From: Rhexocercosporidium sp. MPI-PUGE-AT-0058 | Taxonomy: Eukaryota > Ascomycota > Leotiomycetes > Helotiales | Length of the DNA stretch: 64,000 bases | Assembly (NCBI GenBank): GCA_020746875.1 | Contig: JAGTJL010000020.1 | Location: forward strand, 620,001-684,000 | Direction of reading: 5' to 3' | Shown: one piece after another, positions 1 through 10,186 of the stretch | Numbering within the stretch: the stretch's first letter is position 1 | Layout: each line of letters opens with the position of its first letter | Position numbers and translations under genes: made by a program | Notes under the pieces: model-generated | Told to the model about the DNA's origin: nothing | Database searches by the model: none | Seen by the model: only the letters and a program-made list of their open reading frames with translations

Positions 1-1480
1 ATTGGTGATAAGGTATGCTGTACCCCGTGTTACATGGCCTCTAGCCATGCTTTACAGTTTGGAGGATTTGTCCGAATTCTCGGCCTTGGAACTTTAACTT
101 GAGAGATTGACTGTGTAAGGGGCGACGCTGACTGCTTGAATAGAACTTAATTCTACCTATTGCTCTAGGTGCCAACGATACGACGTTTGAGGGTGGTGTT
201 CATGCTTGGTGGCCGCCGTTCCCTTTCTTCGTGCCTTATCTAGTTAAGTTTTGGTACATGAGGAAACATTCTGGGGCATGGAGGTTTAGCCCGTGTGATG
301 TCTTCGGTAGGCCGAGGGAGTTGGAATTCTTGGGGAACGAGTGATCGGTGTCTGGGATGAGATGGGATGAGATGGGATGGTATAGGATGTGGAGTTAGTG
401 GAGGTTGTGAGCGTTTGAGCAAATACGTACGCACGATTTGTTCCTTGGGCAGCTTAGTAGAAGAAGTACAGGACAAGGAGGTATAGGACTCGAAATAGAT
501 GAGATGAGAAGAGCATACTCTTGAGCACCTATGGTCAGTCGACATCTTGAGATAATTTGAAGTTGAAGCGAGAGGATTGTCTCATGTCTGCTGTGCTCGG
601 CCAAGTTAAGAAAAAAGAACAAGGACAATCCCTCTAGAATATTCTCGCCTTCCTTCCTATTGGACTATCCGCTTTTATTTTCTGTGATCGTCATATGTCA
701 TTTATCTTGAGGACGGGATTTGGGGTCTGAGAGCCCGAGCTGTGGAGGAATGAATTGGACGCTTTGAACCCTTTGAAGGAAGCGAGAAAAAAACAAAGAA
801 AACAAGGAACAAAGCTATTGAGACATCTCTATACTCTGGTCCGGATTCAACCAAAATTCGTCTTGAGAGTCTGCACTTAATAGCTGAATATTCAGAAGTA
901 TCACTGCGTGAAAACGACAATGCATTTGCAAACAAAAATTCCAAAGTAAGTAAAGAGATAAGTACGTACCTCGTACCTCCCAGTTTCATAATAAAGCTTC
1001 GCTTTGACAGCGGCAGCCATCCCCCATGGGGCTTGACCTCCGTCGGCAAGGGTTGTGGACTCAGGTCACTTCAGCCCCGCCAGCCCAGCCATGTGAAATT
1101 ATCGGATTGATCGACAACTCCAACACTCGACACATAAAGATCACCCACGCGTGCTCAATTGACGATCTTTTAGGACTTTGCACTTGCTGATGTGCTCATC
1201 GAATAGGACGAGTAGGATTCTACGGTGTAGCTAGCTGGGGAAAAGCGGTTCACGATCGCGGGACACACAAGTAGCACACTCGACACTCGGATCCAAGAAG
1301 GCTGAAGCCTCACCTCGTACCACCCATCAGACCTGCTAAATAGTGACATATACGACGCCGGCAGATCAGCTCAGCTCCTCAATACCGCACCTCTCATATA
1401 CCGGCCCTCATATATCAACTCTCACTGCTCCTCACGAACAATCCAACCTTCAATCGCACAAGATACGGCCAAATCACAAA
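1..1480. other. Left-edge region, no supported gene
   Basis: No reading frame here has recognisable family motifs. A ten-base unit GGGATGAGAT is repeated about two and a half times at 354-380. On the minus strand an ATG at 1020 opens a short coding-like stretch (MAAAVKAKLYYETGR) followed by a possible GTACGA donor, which could be a first exon of a gene read leftwards, but I could not connect it to further exons. The last 150 bases before 1481 are C/T and A rich and probably form the promoter and leader of the next gene. Confidence 0.4.
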
Positions 1481-2419
1481 ATGCCAACCTACCTCCTCCA
1501 CGGCTTCCGCTGGGACCGTGTGAGCATCCGCGTCCACATCGTAGTGCACAACCTCGAAGACGCAGCGCCAGAATGGATAGTCGCGCCCGCAACGTCCGTC
1601 ACACTGCTCAATTCCTTCTACACGCTCTTCGACTTCCTGCCACCCTCGAACCCGCCGCCTGCGTCGTACCCTCTCCAGTCTGCGGCGGACAAGGTGGTAG
1701 TGAATGACGAGGCAGGGACTGGCAGCGAGCCAAGAACGCTGCAGGATGCGAAAAAGGGGAGCATTGGATCTCTAAGGGAACTGGTAAGAAGGCCAAAGAG
1801 TACGGGTGGTGGGCCATTGTCAAGAGGGAAAGAGAAGGAGAAAGAGAGAGATTCAAATGGCGAGCCAGGAAAGGAAATACACAGACCGACACCCATCTCT
1901 ACACCCCCCACAAGTACGAAAGCGACCACCAAAACGAAACCAGCGAGACCGCCCACGTTCAACGACTGGAGCGCCGTGAAACTAGTCGAACAGCACGACC
2001 CGGACGATTTGGAGACTGTGAGCCAACCGTACGCGTACGTTGCAGATTACATGGTCGAGATACCGCTAGGCGTTTCCATCACGGAGGAAATGGCGAAATA
2101 TGACGCGAAAATGAAGGAGGGGGAGGTGCCGTTGACACCTTCAACTCCAAGTAACGGTAGTAGTGACAAAGGGGAGTTGCATACGCCACCGCTGAGCGCG
2201 AGAGAGATTAGGAGGAGGAGTAGGCGGCTGGGATGGTTTGAGAAGTTGAGGGACGGGCTGCAGAAGGGGGAGGATATCGGGTGGTTTGTTGTTGTGTGTG
2301 GGGATGAGGAGAGGAAGGCGCCGAGTGTTGTTAGTGAGGAGGATGAGAGTGAGGGGAGTGAGGTGGAGAAACCTAGGAGTGCGAGTTTGAGAGGGTTCTT
2401 TGGGAAGAAGAGGAATTGA
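1481..2419 (+). CDS. FlbE-like developmental regulator (tentative)
   Basis: Single-exon gene of 312 residues. The chosen ATG at 1481 sits in CACAAAATG, a good fungal context. The frame is open further upstream to 1343, but the protein from 1481 begins with the conserved-looking MPTYLLHGFRW. An N-terminal conserved block (to about residue 50, with DAAPEWIVAP) is followed by a charged low-complexity stretch (about 70-155), a second conserved block with VEQHDPDDLETVSQPYAYVA, and a C-terminal block (SRRLGWFEKLRDGL, WFVVVCGDEER). I associate this architecture with the FlbE family, which in Aspergillus acts upstream of conidiation; that assignment is from memory of the family and is not certain. 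No catalytic motif, signal peptide or membrane helix is visible. It ends 106 bases from the convergent DPH5 gene. The alternative is simply a conserved fungal protein of unknown function. Confidence 0.6.
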   Translation: MPTYLLHGFRWDRVSIRVHIVVHNLEDAAPEWIVAPATSVTLLNSFYTLFDFLPPSNPPPASYPLQSAADKVVVNDEAGTGSEPRTLQDAKKGSIGSLRELVRRPKSTGGGPLSRGKEKEKERDSNGEPGKEIHRPTPISTPPTSTKATTKTKPARPPTFNDWSAVKLVEQHDPDDLETVSQPYAYVADYMVEIPLGVSITEEMAKYDAKMKEGEVPLTPSTPSNGSSDKGELHTPPLSAREIRRRSRRLGWFEKLRDGLQKGEDIGWFVVVCGDEERKAPSVVSEEDESEGSEVEKPRSASLRGFFGKKRN

Positions 2420-2525
2420 CCTGAGCAGTAGCGGGATGATTATGACCTTAGCGTGGTGTTTTGGTCAATGTATGAGTGTACAAAAGTAGTAATACCCGAA
2501 TATGAAAGCAATCAAACGTTCTCAT

Positions 2526-3558
2526 TTATTGCTTCCCCTCATAATCCCTCTTCCAGATCCTATCCCAAGCCTCCTTATCCACTGCAAACTCCCTCACATA
2601 ATCACTCTCTAGTTCATGTGTCCTCCTTCCCAGTAGAACCATACTATGTAATGGACCACCAAGCACCTCATCAGCCTCGCAAAGCTGCTTCAGCGTCCCA
2701 CTAACGAACTTCTCACTCTTTCCACCCACCCTCGCAGCTCCCACCGCAAGACTCTCCTCATCATACACAGCCCCCTCACCAGCCTCTTTCTTAACCTCCT
2801 CAATCTCCAACATCTGCGCCGCGCACTGCGCAACCGTCATATACCTCGGCGGCTCATAGACCTTCCTCCCCCTCGCCATATTTTCCAGACTCTGCTCCTT
2901 GACCTTGATATCCAGCAGCACTAATGTATGCAGACCAATCGAGCGGTTCTCACGGATGCGATCGTAGAACGAAGCGGGTTTCCAGGAGTCGGTGAAGAAG
3001 ACCATGGAGACTGTCTGCCCGAAGTTGTAGAGTTGGAGACCAGTTGCGCCGATCGCGGACATGATTGAGGCGTTGGGGATGCTGGTGATTGGGATGGAGA
3101 GTTCGCGGGCGCGGAGGACCAGGTCGGTGTGTGTTGTTGCTCTGTGGAAATACCCAAATTAGTACTTGTACCAATACATTGATATTATACACTTGGATAT
3201 ATTTGAAGGAGGAGTGGATTCATACCCAAAAGGGTCTCCAACAACTAAGAACGCAACATCTACATTCTGCGCATCCCTCAAGATCTCGTCACTTGCACTC
3301 TCCACCATCTCTCGATCTGCGATAATAACTTCTCGACCATAGTATTTCTCCTACTATTCATCAGCGTCAGCCACGAATTTCTACCCCTCTACAAAACTGC
3401 TATCTTGCTAAAGAAAGACTTACAAGAACTGGCTTGTCAACAAGTAAAATACTGGTGTAAGCTTCGAGGTAGACGCGCGAGCATTTCTTGACGATTTCCA
3501 GTCCTTTGACTGTTATGTCTGTCTCGTCGGAGAGACCGAGGCCGATTAGGTAGAGCAT
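2526..3558 (-). CDS. dph5: Diphthine methyl ester synthase DPH5
   Basis: DPH5 is an S-adenosylmethionine-dependent methyltransferase that methylates the modified histidine of elongation factor 2 during diphthamide synthesis in the cytosol. Three exons (3558-3424, 3350-3226, 3141-2526) join in frame to 291 residues, the usual family length. Introns are 3351-3423 (GTAAGT donor) and 3142-3225 (GTATGA donor, CAG acceptor). Visible family features are the N-terminal [16 protein letters not shown], the VVGDPFGATTHTDL nucleotide-binding loop created across intron 2, [17 protein letters not shown], and [17 protein letters not shown] with [18 protein letters not shown]. The start is the family start and lies 287 bases from the divergent SNU23 start. 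Nothing is truncated. Identification is from sequence pattern and is secure. Confidence 0.95.
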
Positions 3559-3845
3559 TGTGAAGAATGCGGATATGTTATTCGAGCAGTAAGGCTAGAT
3601 CAGAGGAGGGATGTTGACTTTTTGGAGGGGTGAAATTCAAATTTTGACCCCGCGTGTTTGCTCGGTTTGCTCGGTTTTCGACCTAAAAAGTTCCCCAGAC
3701 ATCGCGTCGAGTTCGAGGTCTAGATATCAACCACATCTCGAAGCTTCACGACCACTTCCACAACCTGCAAAGTATATCACGGACCCCGTTCATTTACGGA
3801 ATAACTCCTACAGTTTAATCGGCATAATACAATACACCCGCAATC
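3559..3845. promoter_or_regulatory. Shared divergent promoter, DPH5 / SNU23
   Basis: The 287 bases between the two divergent start codons must contain both promoters. Towards SNU23 the sequence is rich in pyrimidine and CACA/ACA tracts just before the ATG, as in many fungal leaders. No clear TATA box is seen, consistent with two housekeeping genes. Co-expression is an inference from spacing only. Confidence 0.5.
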
Positions 3846-4556
3846 ATGTCCGCCCCAAAGAAAGGCGCCTACGAAAACGCCGCTTCAGACACCGACTTCA
3901 GAAAGAAATACGACCGCGCCGAATACGCGCAGAAAGCCTCCGAGCGCGAAGCCAAAGAGAAAGAAGAATCCAAAGCGCGATACGAAGCCAAGCTCGCGGG
4001 CAAGAAATACTACGCGCCTCTCACCGGCGAGGAAACACTCACATCTGCCCGCGCATCCCGTCTAGATGTCTCCGCCAATGTAGGGAAAGTGACATTGATG
4101 CCCGCTGGGGCGGCGACGGGGAAGAGAGGACGCGGAGCAGGGTTTTACTGTAAGGAGTGCGATTTGACATTCAAGGATAATCTGCAGTGGGTGGAACATG
4201 AGAATAGCATGCAGCATCTGCGAGCGATTGGGCAGACGGGCGAGGTTAAGAGGGCGACGGTTGAGGAGGTCAGGGCGAGGATTGATCTTATCTGGGGGAG
4301 GATGGAGGAGGAGAGAAAGGGGGATGTTAAGACGCTGGGGGAGAGGTTGGAGGTTAGGAAGGAGGAGGAGGAGAGGAGGAGGGAGGAGAGGAGGGAGAAG
4401 AGACGGGAGGTTGTGGAGAGGCAGAAGGTTGAGAGGGAGGAGGGTGTTAAGGTTAAGAGGGAGTATGGGGAGGATGTTAGGGTTGAAGGGGAGCATGATG
4501 AGGATGATATGATGGCTAGTATGGGGATTACTGGGTTTGGGACTTCGAAGAAGTGA
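3846..4556 (+). CDS. snu23: U4/U6.U5 tri-snRNP component SNU23 (ZMAT2-type)
   Basis: Intronless gene of 236 residues. SNU23 is a zinc-finger protein of the spliceosomal B complex that helps activate the U4/U6.U5 tri-snRNP in the nucleus. The family signature is clear: an N-terminal YENAASDTDFRKKYD-like segment, a lysine/glutamate-rich helix, and the U1-type C2H2 finger FYCKECDLTFKDNLQWVEH followed by the NSMQHLRAIGQTGEVKRA stretch that is highly characteristic of SNU23/ZMAT2. The C-terminal third is a long E/R-rich helix that looks like coiled coil, ending in DDMMASMGITGFGTSKK, also typical. The ATG lies in AATCATG, 287 bases from the divergent DPH5. Codon use shifts from C-ending to G/T-rich codons toward the 3' end, as in several genes of this window. 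Confidence 0.93.
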   Translation: MSAPKKGAYENAASDTDFRKKYDRAEYAQKASEREAKEKEESKARYEAKLAGKKYYAPLTGEETLTSARASRLDVSANVGKVTLMPAGAATGKRGRGAGFYCKECDLTFKDNLQWVEHENSMQHLRAIGQTGEVKRATVEEVRARIDLIWGRMEEERKGDVKTLGERLEVRKEEEERRREERREKRREVVERQKVEREEGVKVKREYGEDVRVEGEHDEDDMMASMGITGFGTSKK

Positions 4557-4740
4557 GGATGGGGAATGTTTTGACATTAGCGATGGCGTTAGGAGTTGGG
4601 AATTCGATGTTGGTTTGCCAAGCCATGATCCTGAATCGTTTTGGTACTCCAGGTAATCAAGTTTAAATCCGTTCTGTTCAACAGAAACAGCTCACGATGC
4701 CATCAGAATCTAGAGACATCAGTCAGTCATGTACTCGCCT

Positions 4741-5512
4741 TCACTCGACTAGCCTCGCCGCTTCTAAGTGGCTCAAGAACTCAATCTCAGGCGGCTCGGT
4801 GACATCAACTCCCTGATCCCTCTGCCTCCCATTCATTTTCTTTCTCCAGAAAACCTCAACAGTAATCCTACTTATCTTCTCGCCCCTCTCACTCCACCGT
4901 CCATTACGCTTCCTCGTCAAGACCAACTTCTTCAAACCCAAGAAGGGAGTCAGTGAAAGTGTTGAGAAGGAGTAGTGTCTATGTCTGAAGCCTAGAACGG
5001 TGAGGTTCGCTACTTGCGCGAGATGGTTTAGTGGTACTCTGTCATTGGTGGGAGGGACGTGAGGGTTGGGATCTGCGGGGGAGCTCGGTGGAGTTCCCCA
5101 TAGTGGATGACAGCGTATGACTAACATATCTGTCTCGAAATCGAAGAAAACCCCTCTCTTACAATCAGGCTCATCAACTGCGATCCACGAATACCGTCCC
5201 AAGGCTACTTCTCGCGCTTCTTTGTTTACATGTAACAACGCTGGGACTCCACGGTGTGGACCTAAACACCGGGCAGTATACTCCTCTGTTCCGTCTGTGT
5301 AGATGAAATAGGAGTTAGGGGTTGAAGTATTGGGAATGGAGTCGTTGAACTGTGGGAGACAGGAGGATGTTACCCAGAAGCCGTGGGTTTGGGTTATGAG
5401 AAGTGTGAGGGTTGGGATGTGGGAGACTGCCTGGGAGAAAGATTGTGAGACGCAGTTCTGTGGGAAGGTATGGGAAGAGGAGGAATGTTTCTGGTGTTGA
5501 TGGGCTCGTCAT
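4741..5512 (-). pseudogene. 2EXR-domain protein gene with a one-base frameshift
   Basis: 2EXR proteins are a large fungal family of unknown function. The first frame starts at 5512 with MTSPSTPE then the hallmark FPYLPTELRLTI, and is then lost. The natural continuation (SQAVSHIPTLTLLITQTHGF...) is in the next frame and runs to the stop at 4741 with the usual family sequence (LLHVNKEAREVALGRY, FFDFETDMLVI). The two halves fit if one T of the TTT at about 5437-5439 is extra; there are no splice signals at that point. Total intended length is about 256 residues. This is either a recent pseudogene or a homopolymer error in the assembly; other genes here show the same kind of break. It is convergent with SNU23, 184 bases apart. 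Confidence 0.75.
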
Positions 5513-5571
5513 ATCGGAAAGTGTGTGAGAAAGAAAGAGTATGAGATTTCACTATAGCAGAAGGGCATATA

Positions 5572-5596
5572 CAGTACTCCGTCAGAAGTATTAGCC
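5572..5596 (+). repeat. Left terminal inverted repeat of the transposon
   Basis: The first 25 bases match the reverse complement of the right end at 18 of 25 positions, with blocks CAGT, CCGT and TATTAGCC conserved. Most differences are transitions, as expected for an old or RIP-mutated copy. Confidence 0.8.
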
Positions 5597-5750
5597 AGCG
5601 CTAATTAAGCGAGAAAATCAAGAAGTTATCAATAACTGTCACTTAGTAATATTTTAACAACTATTAATCGTATAACAAAAGCGAAGAGAGTAAAATAACC
5701 GTAAGAACCTCTTAAACAAAACGTGCTATTTGAATCCTTTTTTGCAATTC

Positions 5751-6848
5751 TTAGTATTTCGTGTGCCACTCGTTTGCTGCAATACACGCTGCTACTCGCC
5801 TCTCCATAGACTCGATCAACTCCTCGAAAAATGACACAGGTATCGTGCCCCAGGCTTCTTTTAAAGCTTCCTCCATTGCTGTTCGGTCGTCTTCGGACTT
5901 CTTATTTGATTGCCAGAGCTCGGGGAATATCTTTGAGCACGTGTCCTTAAGGCGCTTCTAAGCATGCTCGATCGGATTAAGGTCTGGTGAATAAGGGGGC
6001 CAATCAGTGACTTCTATGCCATGTTCTCGTAGCTATTCGGTGACCTTTCGGGCTGTATGGATCGGGGCATTGTCTTGCATGAATATGAGGTCGTCTGTGT
6101 AGTTCGGGAGGACCAAATCCTCGAGAAGTGTTAGGTAAGAGTTGGCAGAGTACCCATTCTTCTTCGACTCGAAGTCCCGCTCTAAAACAAGTAGATCAGA
6201 GCGCTCCCCATCTCCCCAAAAGGCTGCCGAAACCATCACTCGCATCCCTTTGCCCTTTTTATATGTTTTGACGTGTGTAGGCTTCCATTTGTCGACCGCA
6301 TGACCCCAAACCCATACGACCTCCCCCTCCTTCCCCCGCTCGACAGAACACTCGTCACTCCACATATATTTCCTCCACCTTCGAGTCTTCCAATGAGCTC
6401 TACACTTACACCATAACAATCGCAGAGCAGCTACTTCCTTTATAAGCTCCGGTCGACTCTTTGCACGCCAGTGTTTTAGTCCTTCGTCTACTCCAAGTCG
6501 GTATATGTAGGAATCGCTCATACCGAGGCCGGTATGCTCTCGACGTTGTTTGTAGGTCATTTTCGGGTGAAGGCGTAGGCACATAAGCATGCGACGTCTC
6601 GATCGACTATCGTACTTGACGGGAGTACCACTGCGAGGTAAAGATTGACCTTCCTCACGAACTTGTATCGTGGCTAAGGTGTGTCGAATTGCCATGCGAG
6701 AATGGCTCGTGGCGGCGATGATTTCACCCTGCGATTCGCCAGCCTCCTGTCGACCCACGATCTTTCCCCGCTGGTAAGGAGTAAGTTCCTTACCCCTAGA
6801 ACGTTTGTTGCCATCGATATCGCGTAGAGGAGTGCGAATTGGTGGCAT
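5751..6848 (-). pseudogene. DD34E transposase, two nonsense codons
   Basis: The frame from ATG 6848 to TAA 5751 would encode 364 residues. The N-terminal part has helix-turn-helix segments (LTPYQRGKIVGRQEAGESQG, then SRMAIRHTLATIQV). The catalytic DDE domain shows the first Asp in YMWSDECSVE, the second in IFMQDNAPIHTA and the Glu in SPDLNPIEHA, 34 residues after the second Asp, which defines DD34E. TAG stops at 6033-6035 (after KVTE) and 5958-5960 (after PIEHA) fall where family members normally carry Trp, so both are readily explained as TGG to TAG. On the plus strand each is CCA to CTA, that is C to T in a CpA context, the preference of fungal repeat-induced point mutation. The rest of the frame is intact. 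Confidence 0.9.
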
Positions 6849-6913
6849 AATTATTTGTTAAAGAAGAAGGAAGGAAACGCGGTTCACGAAAAGTCGCGCT
6901 TTTAACGCGTTTC

Positions 6914-6938
6914 GGCTAATATTTAAAACGGGTCACTG
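6914..6938 (-). repeat. Right terminal inverted repeat of the transposon
   Basis: Mirror of the left terminal repeat; read on the minus strand it begins CAGTGACCCGT and contains ATATTAGCC. The adjoining TA at 6939-6940 completes the target duplication. Confidence 0.8.
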
Positions 6939-6940
6939 TA

Positions 6941-7253
6941 CTCCTTTAAGGTGAGTGTGAAGATCTGACAAGAGTTCGAGAATAGATGGAATATATGTTT
7001 ACGGTCATCCTTTTCCTTTCGCGCTATCAGATCTATTCTATTCAGTGACTTGACGGTTTTGTGAAACAAGTATTTTTCTGCTTCATTGGGAATAGCAGCT
7101 GCAGAATCGACCTCGCGTCGTATCGCTTAGAAACAATGTGAGCACAGACCGCCTCGGCCATTTTTGGTGTCAATAGCATGCTCCTTATGACCATGCTACA
7201 TCAGGATGGCCATATCACCTTCTGTCTCTTCACCTATCTCGGCAATAGGGTTC
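6941..7253. other. Short gap downstream of the Rua1-type gene
   Basis: No independent gene is seen. The part from 7253 down to 7196 may be the last exon of the adjacent minus-strand regulator if its optional 3' intron is used. The remainder is A/T-rich and is probably that gene's 3' end plus transposon-flanking DNA. Confidence 0.4.
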
Positions 7254-9451
7254 TTAATTCCGCACTTTAAACTTGTTAGGGGGGGCTTCCAAGGCATGAT
7301 CAACGAGAGCACTCACATTCACAACATGCATATACCACCCCGAATAATGCCTCCGATCCCCTTTCCTGTACCTCACATTTACTCCACACGTCTCACACTT
7401 GGCTTCCCAAATCTGCTTCGCAAGATTGATTTTTACCGGCTCCTTCGGCTCTGCAAAGCCTTTCCTGGTATCAGCACAAATCCCATGGAACAAACATCTA
7501 TCATTGAACCACGCATCGCCGAGCTTGAGCCACTTTGAGCAGAAGCCGCACCAACCCTCTTCACCTCGGAAGCCACGGACCCAACGAGGTGTGTACATGT
7601 CGCTCTCAAACAATACTGGATTCTCTCTGACGCTACAATCGTTGTTGAAGTCTGGTATTGTTGGTGGCAGCTCTGCAGTTGAGTCAAGTAATGCGAGAGA
7701 GCCGGGGTGGATGATATGCGTATCAAGAATCTGCGTTGAGACCGAGTCGTCACTGGTGTAGCCTCGTTCGTGCTGCTTGTCCAAACGTCGTTTCTTGGGT
7801 GGCGGATAAGTGGCTTCATCTGGGATTACTGTTGTTTCGCTGCCGTCGCCATACGCTGGCGGCCTTGAAGCAGGAGGCACGAATATGGTGCGATCCATAC
7901 CGAACAGTTGACCAAGGAAGTCGTATGAGCTTTCAATCCCATTGATTTCCCACAGGTCTTTCTGCACGGCGACCTGTGCCAGTCTTCCCTCTTCAGCCTG
8001 AAGATGGTTCCGGGCCAGAATTGACATTTCGACGGGAGATAAGTTATCGAAGTCGTATGATAGAGGGTCGTAACCTTTGCTGGTTGCATTGCATGTGACA
8101 AAGAAGAGGTTAACGGCGAGATGGAGGTACTGTGAGGCTGCTGTAATCTGGTTCGCATCGGATCTGGACTCTAGTACAATGAGTGCTTCGCGAACAAAGC
8201 TCTGAATGCAGAAGCCGTAGAAAACAGAGAACCACCAGTCCTTGCAATGTCTGGCGTTCTTCTTAAAGATGATATCTGAGAGCAACTTGATGTACTCCTT
8301 CAAGTATATATCGAGCTTATGTAAACTTTCGATCTTGCATGCAGAAGATGTACAAGTTATGTGAGAAAAACTCTGTGGCTCGCTTTCTTTTTGCGCTTTA
8401 ATGGCTTCCAGGCTTGTTTGTAAACAAAGCAAAGACAACTCAATCAATTGATCCTTGTTATACGGTCAGTATCTATAATTATACCGTGCTCAGAAACGAG
8501 ACTCACATTTGTTGTAGTTTGGTACCACGCAGCAGATGGTAATAGTCTCGAAAGGCTCGCAGTAGATCCAGTTTGGGATGGAGGCAAGTATATATTGGCG
8601 AGATTCGCAATCACCCCATGCTCCTTGACACTGGCGATCGTACTTTTTGGATGTTCGCCTGGTGTTGATTCAGGCTGCTCACCAGCTTGAGGACATAGAA
8701 TTACACGAGGTAGGACATCCCAAAGCGTTCCGCGTCTGCATCCTAGAGCATGCCATGATGTAGACTTTCGTGGACAGCTGCTACATGGATCTCCTGGGTC
8801 GCAGCCTTTGCCAACATATTTGCATCTCCAGCATGCACCACCAGCATCTTTGACCGATTTCGTTTTGGTGCGAGAGTTTGGGGACATCGGACCTGTCCTA
8901 CCTTTGGCGAACGAGATTTCTTGTACGTGAGGGGTGGAGGTAGTAGCGGCAGTGCCGAAGACAATTTCTCTGGAGTTTAGGTTTCCATCCGGTGCCTTTT
9001 CTCCGGCTTTAGCAGAATCCTGTTCAGGATCAATAGATCCTGAAATCTGACCTTGCGGTGCAGTTTGCCAGCCTAGCTCGCGCTCAAGTACCACGAGATC
9101 TGGATTTGGGTTCTCTGGCCCGCAGTTTGCAATAATACCAGGTTGCTCAACACGAGCAGGCAGACTATTTTGGGCAGCTTTTGCATCTTGGCTGAAGGAT
9201 GTTAGATCACCTAGAACATGGACAGGTTAGTACTTGTTGGCGCACGTGGTATTCCATATGAACGCAATGGAAGTTTTCGCACCAGTCTTTTTAACATATC
9301 CCACACCAAAGGACGAGTTCGGCACATCCAAGTTACTAGAGTTACCATTCCAGGACACGTCAAAATGGTTTCGAGGGTATTCATTGCAGAGCTCGGATTC
9401 TTTTGAAGCAAACTGTAGAGGCAGGCCGTTCCTATTTTCTTGCTGAGTCAT
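7254..9451 (-). CDS. Zn-cluster / Rua1 C-terminal type transcription regulator
   Basis: Three exons (9451-9283, 9210-8507, 8453-7254) join in frame to 690 residues. The 72-base intron 9211-9282 has donor GTGCGA, branch TACTAAC and acceptor TAG; the 53-base intron 8454-8506 has donor GTGAGT and branch TACTGAC. Residues about 120-150 form a Zn2Cys6-like cluster (CWRCKYVGKGCDPGDPCSSC followed by a Cys 12 residues on). The C-terminus has two Cys/His clusters (CGFCSKWLKLGDAWFNDRC, FHGIC, CETCGVNVRYRKGDRRHYSG) resembling the C-terminal domain of Ustilago Rua1. A nuclear DNA-binding role is inferred. KKRRLDK near residue 510 could be a nuclear signal. The last codons may be removed by another intron (donor GTGAGT near 7309, branch CTAAC), giving an alternative end at 7196. 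It is divergent from the C2H2 gene. Confidence 0.8.
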
Positions 9452-10186
9452 GCTTAGAAGCGAACGCTGAAGACAAGATCTGTAGGGAGAGCTAGAAAAA
9501 GGGAAGAAGTAGACCTCCCAGAAAGATCGGAGGCTTCGGTATCTGATCTGTTAACATCTTCACAGAAGATTTTCAGATGAGCGAGAAGAACATTGGGAAT
9601 GGAATGACGAACAACTTTGACGAAGCGGTGAACATTGGTCGAGGAGGTCCGCCCTTTTAGGTTAGACGTGGCTTTCCTCTCACGGGCGTTCACCTCACAC
9701 GTGACGCATACAAACTTTCCCGTACGAGCTAGCCCTTCCTTCGTTGGCACCCCTGGCTTCGTCGGCACTCGAGGGCCCCAAAATCGTGGACCTCCTTAGA
9801 TGATATTTCAACACCGACTTCCTCAGTGTTTGGACAACGGCCTTTTCTTTGACCGACTTTGAGATGACCGCTACTCTGATGATGGATTTGGCGTTCGAAA
9901 GCTTGTTCCTCCCTTCTACTTGGTCGAAGCCCCCACAGGCCGCCTTCATAACTGCCTTCAGTGAGGCTTCGAGGTATTATTCTCGGACCCCGTTGCCTCA
10001 AGAGAGGCCGGTGCTACAAGTGTTGCTCGTTATTGATGATGTCTGCGACTTGATGCCGATCCTATAAAGTGTCACCAACGTTATAGGATCACAATCAAAC
10101 TTTTCCTTACACGCGAGATACACGACGAGCTGTTTGGATTATTACCTACCGCACGAAATAGATCCGTTTCGACCCAGGGTAATCAG
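9452..10186. promoter_or_regulatory. Shared upstream region of two zinc-finger genes
   Basis: The 735 bases lie between the divergent starts of the Zn-cluster/Rua1 gene (9451) and the C2H2 gene (10187). Several frames are open by chance but none shows domain motifs or splice continuity with either gene. The stretch is expected to hold both promoters and leaders; no TATA box stands out. Confidence 0.4.

Larger units (their letters stand above)
5572..6938 (-). mobile_element. Tc1/mariner-type DNA transposon (inactivated)
   Basis: The element is 1367 bases long, begins CAGT and ends ACTG, and is flanked on both sides by TA (5570-5571 and 6939-6940), the target-site duplication of the Tc1/mariner superfamily. 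Imperfect inverted repeats lie at both ends. One long frame encodes a DD34E transposase interrupted by two TAG codons, so it cannot be autonomous unless the stops are suppressed. It sits between the 2EXR gene and the Rua1-type regulator and breaks neither. Confidence 0.92.

Noticed and set aside
4062..4577. Leu/Pro-rich frame opposite SNU23
   Set aside because: It is an antisense shadow of the E/R-rich coding sequence.
9454..10001. Long overlapping minus-strand frames between the two zinc-finger genes
   Set aside because: They lack motifs and do not splice into either neighbour; treated as promoter region.
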